From the NCBI GenBank assembly GCA_044221555.1, contig JBGAOY010000012.1, positions 86,197 to 150,196 of the forward strand: a stretch of DNA of 64,000 bases, in the 5' to 3' direction. This DNA comes from JAEUJM01 sp044221555. Its GTDB lineage: Bacteria > Actinomycetota > Acidimicrobiia > Acidimicrobiales > DATDAH01. This document shows, in pieces, positions 36,705-44,035 of the stretch; position 1 is the first letter of the stretch, and each line of letters begins with the position of its first letter. The notes under the pieces were generated by a model. That model saw nothing but the letters and a program-made list of their open reading frames with translations, did not search any database and was not told the origin of the DNA. A program made the translations under genes and the position numbers.

Positions 36705-38741
36705 CTACGGCGCGGGCGGGGTTGGATCCTCTCCGAGTTGCTCCGGCGTGACCGGGGCGAAGAACGACACCTCGTCGTGGCGGGGGGCCTCGTCGGGGTC
36801 GGCCAGCAGGTCACGCACCCGGAGGGTGGGTCGACCGTTCGCGTCCCAGGGGCTGTCGTCGCTGCCGAGCGCTTTCCCGGCGCCCGCGGGTGCCGGACCG
36901 CCGTGGGCCACCGTGGTCGAGGGCAGGAACAGGCTGTCGGCGTCGATGTGCGGTGCCGGACCCAGGTCCGGCGCGGCCGGTGGGAGCGGCGCGGGGGGAG
37001 GTAGGGGCGACGACTCGCGCGAGGTGAGCAGCGGGGGCAGGCCGACGATGCCGAACGTGCCGTCCTCGACGGGCGGCTCGGGCTCGGGCTCGGGCTCGGG
37101 ATCGAGCTCGACGACGAGCGGCGGTGGTGGTGGTGGTGGTGGTGGTGGTGGTGGTGGCGGTGGCGCGGCGTTGCTCGGGCCACCCGCGGCCATGGTCACG
37201 CCGGTGGGCGGGGTCGCCGGAGCGGCCGGGGTGTCGGTCGTCGGTGGCGGTGGCGGGGGTGACGCCGCGAAGTCCCGCTCGAACGGCATCGTGCGGGGCG
37301 GAGGTGGTGGTGGTGGTGGTGGCGGTGGCGGTGGCGGCGCGGCCGTCGCGGATCCACGGCCCGGTCGAGGAGGCGGGGGAGGGGGTGGCGGGGGCGGACC
37401 GGTGGTCGCGGCATCGCGCTCGAAGGACAGCGCCGGCGCGGCCGGCGGCGCGTCGCTGCTGTCCACGGACGCTGGTCGTGTGGCTGTCGCTGCGGGAGGT
37501 GGTGCCGTGGTCTCGGCGTCCTCCTCGAACGGGAGCGGGCGGGGCGGCAGGCGGGGCGGTGGCGGCGGTGGTGCGGCAGGGGCCCCGTCGATCACGGAGG
37601 GGTCGGGGCCACCCGCGGCCTGGCCCCGACCGGCGCCGGCGGGACGGTGGTCGATCGAACCGGTGGTCGTCGCAGGCGGGCTCGTGGAGGGGGGGGTGGC
37701 TGGGGTGTCGCCGAGGTTGTGGCCTCTCGCTCGCCGCGTCGCTCCCGGCGTCGACCCCTCCGCTGGTGGCGCCGGGGGGCCGTCGGGCCGGTCGGCCCGC
37801 ACCGTCGGCACGGTCGGCGACGCGGGTGCGGTCGGTGGCGCGGGCCGCGGGGCGGGTGTGGTGATCGCGAAGTCGTCGAACGTGACCGGCGGCCCGTCGG
37901 GGCGGGAGGCGGCGGCGTCGTCCGATCGGGCCGGTGGCGGTGGCGGTGGGGGTGGCGGTACGGGAGCCGGTGTCGTCGTGATGGCGAAGTCGTCGAACGC
38001 GGCCGGCGCCGGCGACTCGAACGACTGCGCTCGCAGGGCCGGGGGCAGCAAGGGTGCCGGGGCGTCGGCCGAGCCGTCCGCCATCGGGCTGACACCGAGG
38101 GCCCCCACCGTCGGGGTCCCGGGAGGAGCAGGGAGCGGGGATGGCGACTCGCCCATGGCGGGCATCTCCGCCTGGCGCAGGAGCATCTGCGGAGGTTCGG
38201 CGTCGGGACGGGGTGCGGCCATCGGGGGTCGGTCCACGCGGTCCGCCTCGGACAGCGTCGGTCGCGGCGCCGCGGCGACGGGCTCCGGTCCCGGCCCGGT
38301 GCCTTCCAGCGCCACGGGCGCCTCGCCCTGTGGCCCCTCGTCGACACGAGCGGGCTCGGGCGCAACCGCTGGGGGCGGCGGCGGTGGGGCGGGCGCGTCG
38401 ACCGGGGCGTTCGGCAACAGCAGGTCGTCCTCGGTGAGCCCCTCGGTGGGGTCCGCCGAGATCGACCACTCGATCTCGACGCTGCCGGCGCCGCTCTTCT
38501 GCGACTCCCTGGCCGCCTTGCGGCGGGCCTTGTTCTCCTTCTTGATCTCCTTCTTCGGCTTGACCAGCTGGTTGCCCGCAGTGGTGCGGACCCCGGCCAC
38601 GGCCAGCGCGCAGGCGATGCAGAAGGGCGGTTTCTTGGGCCCGAACGAGTACACCAGACATTCGCTGCAGAATTCGTTGCCGCAGGTGCGGCACACGTTC
38701 TCGGACGCCTCGAATTGGTGCTTCGCGCAGCGGCCCTCCAT
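36705..38741 (-). CDS. B-box-like zinc-finger protein with polyproline repeats (unknown function)
   Basis: A 678-residue protein; ATG 38741 precedes the conserved zinc module C5-x2-H8 / C17-x2-C20 / C25-x2-C28 / C41-x2-C44, a B-box or 'double zinc ribbon' style pattern (EGRCAKHQFEASENVCRTCG). A basic helix follows (KPKKEIKKENKARRKAARE). The remainder is disordered and Pro-rich, with five spaced copies of a short motif: AAFDDFAITT, VTFDDFAITT, LPFEEDAETT, LSFERDAATT and MPFERDFAAS. The C-terminus (LRVRDLLADPDEAPRHDEVSFF) is not repetitive. No transmembrane segment. It may be a scaffold that gathers partners by the repeated motif; this is inference. It is divergent from purB with only 35 bases between starts. 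Confidence 0.65.
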   Translation of the reverse strand: MEGRCAKHQFEASENVCRTCGNEFCSECLVYSFGPKKPPFCIACALAVAGVRTTAGNQLVKPKKEIKKENKARRKAARESQKSGAGSVEIEWSISADPTEGLTEDDLLLPNAPVDAPAPPPPPPAVAPEPARVDEGPQGEAPVALEGTGPGPEPVAAAPRPTLSEADRVDRPPMAAPRPDAEPPQMLLRQAEMPAMGESPSPLPAPPGTPTVGALGVSPMADGSADAPAPLLPPALRAQSFESPAPAAFDDFAITTTPAPVPPPPPPPPPARSDDAAASRPDGPPVTFDDFAITTPAPRPAPPTAPASPTVPTVRADRPDGPPAPPAEGSTPGATRRARGHNLGDTPATPPSTSPPATTTGSIDHRPAGAGRGQAAGGPDPSVIDGAPAAPPPPPPRLPPRPLPFEEDAETTAPPPAATATRPASVDSSDAPPAAPALSFERDAATTGPPPPPPPPPPRPGRGSATAAPPPPPPPPPPPPPPRTMPFERDFAASPPPPPPTTDTPAAPATPPTGVTMAAGGPSNAAPPPPPPPPPPPPPPPLVVELDPEPEPEPEPPVEDGTFGIVGLPPLLTSRESSPLPPPAPLPPAAPDLGPAPHIDADSLFLPSTTVAHGGPAPAGAGKALGSDDSPWDANGRPTLRVRDLLADPDEAPRHDEVSFFAPVTPEQLGEDPTPPAP
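37123..37155. repeat. GGT trinucleotide microsatellite encoding polyproline
   Basis: Eleven perfect GGT units on the plus strand, read as CCACC-type proline codons on the minus strand. A second, shorter GGT run lies near 37303-37322. Slippage here would change the polyproline length in frame. Confidence 0.85.
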
Positions 38742-38776
38742 CCACGTTCCCGTCGGCAGCGCACAGGTGGTTCTTG

Positions 38777-40309
38777 ATGGAAGTTGATCCCGTGATTCCC
38801 AACGTCCTGGCCGCTCGGTACGCCAGCGCCCCCCTGGTGGCCCTCTGGTCACCGGCGCGCAAGGTGGTCCTCGAGCGCGAGCTCTGGATCGCGATCCTCC
38901 GGGCGCAACGCGACCTCGGCGTCGACGTGCCCGACGGGGTGATCGAGGCCTACGAGGCGGTCGCCGACCAGGTCGACCTGGCCTCGATCGACACGCGCGA
39001 GCGGGTGACCCGCCACGACGTGAAGGCCCGCGTGGAGGAGTTCTCCGCCCTCGCCGGCCACGAGCACGTGCACAAGGCCATGACCTCCCGCGACCTCACC
39101 GAGAACGTCGAGCAGCTGCAGGTCCGTCGCTCGCTGGAGCTCATCCGCGACCGCATGGTGGCGGCGCTGGTGGCGCTGGCCGAGCGCGCCGTCGAGCACC
39201 GCGACACGGTCATCACCGGCCGCAGCCACAACGTGCCCGCGCAGGCCACGACCCTGGGCAAGCGGTTCGCCAACGCCGGCGAGGAGCTCCTGGTGGCCTA
39301 CGAGCGCATCGACGACCTGCTGGGGCGCTACCCGCTGCGGGGCCTGAAGGGCCCCGTCGGCACGGCGCAGGACCAGCTCGACCTGCTGGGTGGCGACACC
39401 GAGCGGCTCGATCAGCTCGAGCGGCGGGTGGCCGAGCAGCTGGGCTTCGACCGGGTGCTGGCCAACGTGGGCCAGGTCTACCCCCGGTCGCTCGACCTCG
39501 ACGTGGTCACCGCCCTGGCCCAGGCCGTGGCCGGACCGTCGAGCCTGGCCACGACGATCCGGCTGATGGCGGGCCAGGAGCTGGTCACCGAGGGCTTCCG
39601 ACCCGGCCAGGTGGGCTCGTCGGCGATGCCCCACAAGATGAACAGCCGCTCGTGCGAGCGCATCGTCGGCTTCGGCACCATCCTGGCCGGCCACGTCACC
39701 ATGGCCACCGGCCTGGCCGGCGACCAGTGGAACGAGGGCGACGTGAGCTGCTCGGTGGTCCGCCGGGTGATGCTCCCCGACGCCTTCTTCGCCGCCGACG
39801 GCGCGTTCCAGACGCTGCTCGACGTGCTGGGGGCCTTCGGCGCCTACCCGGCGGTCATCGAGCGCGAGCTGCGCCGGTACCTGCCCTTCCTGGCCACCAC
39901 CAAGATCCTGCTGGCCGCGGTGCGGCTGGGTCTGGGCCGCGAGGAGGCCCACGAGATCGTGAAGGAGCACGCCGTCGCCGCGGCGCTGGCCCTGCGCGAA
40001 GGGCCCGAGCGGCCCGTCAGAGCGGGAAGCGAGGGGCCCGAGCGGCCCGTCAGAGCGGGAAGCGAGGGGCCCGAGCGGCCCGTCAGAGCGGGAAGCGGGC
40101 CGGGGGGCGACGAGAACGATCTCTACGCCCGGCTCGGGGCCGATCCGCGGCTCCCCCTCGATGCTGCCGAGGTCGAGGCGCTGGTGGGCGATCCGCTCAC
40201 GTTCGTGGGCGATGCCGGGCGTCAGGTCGGCGTGTTCGCCGAGCGTGTGAGCGCGGTGGCCGCGCGGCATCCTGGGGCGGCGGCCTACGAGGGCGAGCCG
40301 GTCATCTGA
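38777..40309 (+). CDS. purB: Adenylosuccinate lyase
   Basis: A 510-residue lyase acting twice in purine synthesis: SAICAR to AICAR and adenylosuccinate to AMP. IPNVLAARYASAPLVALWSP, EHVHKAMTSRDLTENVEQ (active-site His), and the signature GSSAMPHKMNSRSCERI are clear. ATG 38777 has AGGTGG 6 bases upstream; GTG 38792 is an alternative. Residues 409-441 are three exact-in-frame copies of GPERPVRAGSE, inserted in the loop before ENDLYARLGADPRLPLD in the C-terminal domain. The enzyme should tolerate it, since the active site lies elsewhere. Its promoter must lie in or near the 35-base spacer or within the divergent gene. Confidence 0.97.
   Translation: MEVDPVIPNVLAARYASAPLVALWSPARKVVLERELWIAILRAQRDLGVDVPDGVIEAYEAVADQVDLASIDTRERVTRHDVKARVEEFSALAGHEHVHKAMTSRDLTENVEQLQVRRSLELIRDRMVAALVALAERAVEHRDTVITGRSHNVPAQATTLGKRFANAGEELLVAYERIDDLLGRYPLRGLKGPVGTAQDQLDLLGGDTERLDQLERRVAEQLGFDRVLANVGQVYPRSLDLDVVTALAQAVAGPSSLATTIRLMAGQELVTEGFRPGQVGSSAMPHKMNSRSCERIVGFGTILAGHVTMATGLAGDQWNEGDVSCSVVRRVMLPDAFFAADGAFQTLLDVLGAFGAYPAVIERELRRYLPFLATTKILLAAVRLGLGREEAHEIVKEHAVAAALALREGPERPVRAGSEGPERPVRAGSEGPERPVRAGSGPGGDENDLYARLGADPRLPLDAAEVEALVGDPLTFVGDAGRQVGVFAERVSAVAARHPGAAAYEGEPVI
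40001..40099 (+). repeat. 33-bp tandem repeat inside purB
   Basis: Three consecutive 33-base units (40001-40033, 40034-40066, 40067-40099), essentially identical, each encoding GPERPVRAGSE (last unit ends GSG). Length is a multiple of three, so the frame is kept. Confidence 0.95.
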
Positions 40310-40378
40310 TCGGCGACCACGGCTGCGCCCGCTCCCCGCTGTACCCGACCAGCCCCGACCGTCCCGAGGAGACCCACC

Positions 40379-41272
40379 ATGGCCGATGCGACGATCGACC
40401 TCCCCCACGTGCTCACCGGCAAGGTGCGTGACATCTACGACGCCGGCGACGACCGGCTGCTGATCGTCACGTCCGACCGTCTGTCGGCGTTCGATGTGGT
40501 GATGGCCGAGCCCATCCCCGACAAGGGCAGGGTGCTCACCGCCATCTCGGCGTTCTGGTTCGACGAGCTGGCCGACGTCGCCGCCCACCACCTGATCTCC
40601 ACCGACCTGGCCGACCTGCCCGCCGAGGCCCAGGACCCCGCGTTGGCCGGCCGCGTGATGCTGGTGCGCCGGGCCGAGATGCTTCCCCTCGAGTGCATCG
40701 TGCGGGGCTACCTGACCGGTTCGGCCTGGAAGGAGTACCAGCGCAGCGGCACCATGCACGGTGAGGTGCTGCCCGAGGGGCTGCAGGAGTCCGAGCAGCT
40801 GCGCGAGCCGGTGTTCACCCCCTCCACCAAGGCCGAGGAGGGCCACGACGTCAACATCTCGATGAGCGAGGCGGTCGAGCTGGTGGGCGCCGAGATCGCC
40901 GGCCAGGCCCGGGCGATCTCGCTCGAGCTCTACCAGCGGGGAGCGGCCCTTGCCGCCGAGCGGGGCATCATCATCGCCGACACCAAGTTCGAGCTGGGAC
41001 TCATCGACGGCCAGTTGGTGGTGGCCGACGAGGTGCTCACGCCCGACTCGTCCCGCTTCTGGCCGGCCGATCAGTGGGTGCTGGGGTCGACCCCGCCGTC
41101 GTTCGACAAGCAGCCGGTTCGGGACTACCTCGACGGCCTCGACTGGGACAAGCAGCCGCCACCACCGGCCCTGCCCGACGACGTGGTGGCGTCGTCGTCG
41201 GCCCGCTACGTCGAGGCCTACGAGCGGATCACCGGCAAGGCGTTCTCGCAGTGGCCCGGCGCCGGCACGTAG
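40379..41272 (+). CDS. purC: SAICAR synthetase
   Basis: A 297-residue ATP-dependent ligase joining CAIR and aspartate. VLTGKVRDIYDAGDDRLLIVTSDRLSAFDVVMAEPIPDKGRVL is the N-terminal ATP-binding signature. LPLECIVRGYLTGSAWKEYQRSGTMHG, KAEEGHDVNISMSEA, IADTKFELGLIDGQLVVADEVLTPDSSRFWPA and SFDKQPVRDYL are all standard for the longer, yeast-like PurC type. ATG 40379 follows GAGGAGA. It sits 69 bases after purB, probably in the same transcript. Confidence 0.97.
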   Translation: MADATIDLPHVLTGKVRDIYDAGDDRLLIVTSDRLSAFDVVMAEPIPDKGRVLTAISAFWFDELADVAAHHLISTDLADLPAEAQDPALAGRVMLVRRAEMLPLECIVRGYLTGSAWKEYQRSGTMHGEVLPEGLQESEQLREPVFTPSTKAEEGHDVNISMSEAVELVGAEIAGQARAISLELYQRGAALAAERGIIIADTKFELGLIDGQLVVADEVLTPDSSRFWPADQWVLGSTPPSFDKQPVRDYLDGLDWDKQPPPPALPDDVVASSSARYVEAYERITGKAFSQWPGAGT

Positions 41273-41416
41273 CCGGCGTTCCGGCGGGAGCGGGCTGTCG
41301 GCGCCTCGGCTGACACCGGTCGCGACCGTCAGGCTCGCGCGCCGGCGAGCGACCGCGAACCCCCGGGTCCTGATGGGGCGGAGGCCCTGCGGACCGCGAC
41401 GAAGGAGTGGCTGGTG

Positions 41417-42241
41417 ATGGAGCAGGACGGGTACCGGGTGCGGTTCGAGTGGGGGCCCAGCGGGCTGCGGCGGCTGGCGCCGGTGTCGGACGTGGTGGTG
41501 ATCGTCGATGTCTTGTCCTTCACCACTGCGGTCGACGTGGCCCTCGGCCGGGGTGGCGAGGTCCTTCCCTACCGGTGGCACGACGGCGGCGAGCAGACGT
41601 ATGCCGCCGAGCGCGACGCCGTCGTCGCCGGGCAGGGGGCGGGAGCGGCGTGGACGCTGGCGCCGGCGACACTGGTCGACCTGTCGGCGGGCGTTCGGCT
41701 CGTGCTCCCGTCGCCGAACGGGTCGGCGCTGTCGTTCGGCGCGGCCGAGGCCGGGGCGTCCACGGTGCTGGCGGGCTGCCTGCGCAACGCGTCGGCGGTC
41801 GGCGCCGCCGCCGGCCGCTTGGCAGGCCCCGACGGCATCGTCTCGGTCATCGCCGCCGGCGAACGCTGGAACGGTGCCACGGGGCCGCTCCGGCCGGCGC
41901 TCGAGGACCTGATCGGCGCCGGTGCGGTCCTCGCCGGGCTCGGAGTCCGCGCCGACCGGCCGCCCCAGGCCTGGCCGTCCGAGGCCAGGTCGTCCGAGGT
42001 CAGGTCGTCCGAGGTCAGGTCGCCCGGGGTCATGTCACCCGAGGCGCGGATTGCCATCGCCGCGTTCGAGGGCGCCCGATCCGAGGGCGTCCCCGCCCTG
42101 CTGCACGCCTGCGGTTCCGGTGTCGAGAAGGCCGCGCGGGGCGAATCGGCGGACGTGGACCTGGCCGCCGACCTCGACGTGAGTGCGGTGGTCCCGCTCC
42201 TCGACGGCGCCGTGTTCGTGGACGAACGCGCCGTCGGCTGA
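41417..42241 (+). CDS. ComB-family 2-phosphosulfolactate phosphatase-like protein
   Basis: A 274-residue ComB-family protein. VRFEWGPSGLRRLAPVSDVVVIVDVLSFTTAVDVALGRGGEVLPY is the family's metal-binding N-terminus, followed by LVLPSPNGSALSF, STVLAGCLRNASAVG and VSVIAAGERWNGATGPLRPALEDLIGAG. In methanogens ComB makes sulfolactate for coenzyme M; in actinobacteria the family is common but the role is unsettled, and no other coenzyme M gene is here. Start ATG 41417 (or GTG 41414) after AAGGAG. Residues ~187-211 are a 5-residue tandem repeat (SEARS-SEVRS-SEVRS-PGVMS) in a loop. Confidence 0.82.
   Translation: MEQDGYRVRFEWGPSGLRRLAPVSDVVVIVDVLSFTTAVDVALGRGGEVLPYRWHDGGEQTYAAERDAVVAGQGAGAAWTLAPATLVDLSAGVRLVLPSPNGSALSFGAAEAGASTVLAGCLRNASAVGAAAGRLAGPDGIVSVIAAGERWNGATGPLRPALEDLIGAGAVLAGLGVRADRPPQAWPSEARSSEVRSSEVRSPGVMSPEARIAIAAFEGARSEGVPALLHACGSGVEKAARGESADVDLAADLDVSAVVPLLDGAVFVDERAVG
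41975..42049 (+). repeat. 15-bp tandem repeat inside the comB-like gene
   Basis: Five 15-base units related to TCGTCCGAGGTCAGG (the second and third identical, others diverged), in frame, encoding a Ser-Glu-Val-Arg-Ser-type pentapeptide. Confidence 0.85.
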
Positions 42242-42493
42242 GGCGGCGCCGCCTTCGTCCCGAACCGTTCTCGGAGCGCTGGACCACCGTGCGACACCAC
42301 CGTGCGAGTGGTCGTCCCCTTCACGAACGACGCTGCGGGGTCGCCACGGTCGGCCTCGGGGCCGTCGGCCTTGGCCCCGCCGACCTCGTCGTCCTGCATG
42401 CTGGGCGCCGGCCGTGCGTGTCGATGGCGTCCGTCCTCTGCGGGCGCGTGATCGCCGCCGCCGCCGATGTGCCGGATCCGGCGATTCGTATGC

Positions 42494-42499
42494 CAGAGT
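42494..42499 (+). promoter_or_regulatory. Possible leaderless -10 element of purS
   Basis: CAGAGT, 6 bases before ATG 42506. GAGGG next to the start could instead serve as a weak ribosome site. The 42242-42505 gap holds no recognisable gene. Confidence 0.35.
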
Positions 42500-42505
42500 G
42501 AGGGC

Positions 42506-42766
42506 ATGACGTTCGACGTAGTGGTCGAGGTGCAACTGCGGCCGGGCGTGGCCGACCCGCAGGGCGCCACCATCGAGCGATCACTGCCCACACTGGGCTT
42601 CGGCGGCATCGCCGGGGTGCGGGTGGGCAAGTGCATCCGGTTCACCATCGAGGCCGACGACGAGGTCGCCGCCCGGGCGGAGGCGGAAGACCTCTGCGCC
42701 CGCTTCCTCACCAACCCCGTGATCGAGGACGCCACGGTCAGCCTGCACGAGGTGGTGTCGGCCTGA
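42506..42766 (+). CDS. purS: FGAM synthase subunit PurS
   Basis: An 86-residue PurS, the small bridging subunit of the three-part FGAM synthase. FDVVVEVQLRPGVADPQGATIERSLPTLGFGGIAGVRVGKCIRFTIE and CARFLTNPVIEDATVSL are typical, including the ammonia-channel related RVGK segment. It is coupled to purQ by a one-base overlap (TGATG). Confidence 0.95.
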   Translation: MTFDVVVEVQLRPGVADPQGATIERSLPTLGFGGIAGVRVGKCIRFTIEADDEVAARAEAEDLCARFLTNPVIEDATVSLHEVVSA

Positions 42767-43482
42767 TGCCCGCGACCGTCGGTGTCGTGTTGTTCCCCGG
42801 CTCGAACTGCGAGTTCGACGTGCTCGAGGCCGTCGGCGCGCTCGGCGGTGAGGGCCGCATCGTGTGGCACGGCGACCGCGGGCTCGGCGATGTCGACGCC
42901 GTGGTGATCCCCGGCGGCTTCGCCCACGGCGACTACCTACGGCCCGGCGCCATCGCCCGGTTCTCGCCGGTGATGGCCGCGGTGGGTGAGTTCGCACGGT
43001 CGGGAGGACCGGTGGTGGGCATCTGCAACGGCTTCCAGGTGCTCACCGAGGCCGGCCTGCTCCCTGGTGCGCTCCAGAAGAACCGGGGCCTCAAGTTCCT
43101 CTGCACCACGGTCGAGCTCGAGGTGGCCACCACCGCGTCGGCCCTCACCAACCAGGCCGAGGTCGGTGCGCGCCTGCGCGTCCCCATCAACCACTTCGAG
43201 GGGAATTACACGTGCTCGCCCGAGGTCCTCGCCGAGCTCGAAGGCGAGGATCGCATCGTGGTGCGGTACGTGGAGAACCCCAATGGCTCCGTGGGCGACA
43301 TCGCCGGGATCTGCTCGGTCGAGCGCAACGTGGTGGGCCTGATGCCCCACCCCGAGCGCGCCTACGACCCGTTGCTGGGCAGCGGCGACGGGCGGGTGCT
43401 GCTGCAGTCGCTCCTGGCCGCGGCCGGGGGACCGGTCGGCGCCGCCCCGGCGGTGTCGGTGGGCTCAGCGCCCGCTACGTGA
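42766..43482 (+). CDS. purQ: FGAM synthase glutaminase subunit PurQ
   Basis: A 238-residue class-I glutamine amidotransferase. VGVVLFPGSNCEFDVLEAV, VVIPGGFAHGDYLRPGAIA, the nucleophile GICNGFQVLTEAGLLPGAL, INHFEGNYTC and MPHPERAYDP (catalytic His-Glu) define PurQ. It supplies ammonia to PurL. Its last 18 bases overlap the end of a convergent small gene, which separates it from purL. Confidence 0.96.
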   Translation: MPATVGVVLFPGSNCEFDVLEAVGALGGEGRIVWHGDRGLGDVDAVVIPGGFAHGDYLRPGAIARFSPVMAAVGEFARSGGPVVGICNGFQVLTEAGLLPGALQKNRGLKFLCTTVELEVATTASALTNQAEVGARLRVPINHFEGNYTCSPEVLAELEGEDRIVVRYVENPNGSVGDIAGICSVERNVVGLMPHPERAYDPLLGSGDGRVLLQSLLAAAGGPVGAAPAVSVGSAPAT

Positions 43483-43893
43483 GATCCCGGCGGCCTTGAG
43501 CGTGGTCGCCGGCACGCCGGCCTCACGCCACGCCGCGTAGGAGATGCCCTTGCGCTCGCTGTAGTCCTTCGCGGCGGCGACGAATTCGGCCTCGAGGGCC
43601 GAGAGGTCGACGGTCTCGGCCGACGCCGCGAGCTCGTGCTCGAGGTCGATGCGCTCCTGGACCAGCTGCAGGCGCTGCACCGGGTTGGCGTCGACGATCT
43701 CGGACTCGATCTTGTCGAGCCGGGCGGCGATGGACTCGGGCGTGCGCTTGCGCCCTCGCTTCGGCCGGTTGGCGGTCAGCGCTTCCAGGTAGACACGGAC
43801 GGCACGCCCCTGCGTGCGTCCCACGGCCAAAGCGGCTTTGTGCTCGGCCGACATTGTCCCGGCCCGATTCGAATCATTTGTCATGTCGAGCAT
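43465..43893 (-). CDS. Conserved small basic/helical protein of unknown function
   Basis: A 142-residue protein with three possible Met starts (1, 4, 14). The central part (NRPKRGRKRTPESIAARLDKIESEIVDANPVQRLQLVQERIDLEHELA) joins an AT-hook-like RGRKR to a long helical hairpin. The end (AKDYSERKGISYAAWREAGVPATTLKAAGISR) resembles a small DNA-binding helical module. I recall similar actinobacterial hypothetical proteins but no function. Its 3' end overlaps purQ by 18 bases, and it is divergent from purL across an unusually AT-rich spacer (43894-44035). A nucleoid or regulatory role is only a guess. Confidence 0.6.
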   Translation of the reverse strand: MLDMTNDSNRAGTMSAEHKAALAVGRTQGRAVRVYLEALTANRPKRGRKRTPESIAARLDKIESEIVDANPVQRLQLVQERIDLEHELAASAETVDLSALEAEFVAAAKDYSERKGISYAAWREAGVPATTLKAAGISRSGR

Positions 43894-44022
43894 GGCAACA
43901 CAGATAGCTGTCCGTTACAAGTCGGGGCGACACATTTGTCTTATTCTTGTAGTCACCGAATGGTTATACAGCCTTGTCGTCGCCGGTGGGGAGCGTCGCC
44001 GGGATGCCGGCCGTGGCGCGGG

Positions 44023-44028
44023 TACCGT
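44023..44028 (+). promoter_or_regulatory. Leaderless -10 element of purL
   Basis: TACCGT, 7 bases before ATG 44036. The upstream 43894-44000 is markedly AT-richer than its surroundings and holds ATTTGTC, which also occurs just inside the divergent gene. Confidence 0.45.
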
Positions 44029-44035
44029 GCAGGGC

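Noticed and set aside
36705..38787. Gly/Ser-rich frame on the plus strand opposite the zinc-finger gene
   Set aside because: The minus-strand frame has the ordered Cys/His zinc module and repeated acidic motifs; the plus frame is only the complement of proline codons read as poly-glycine.
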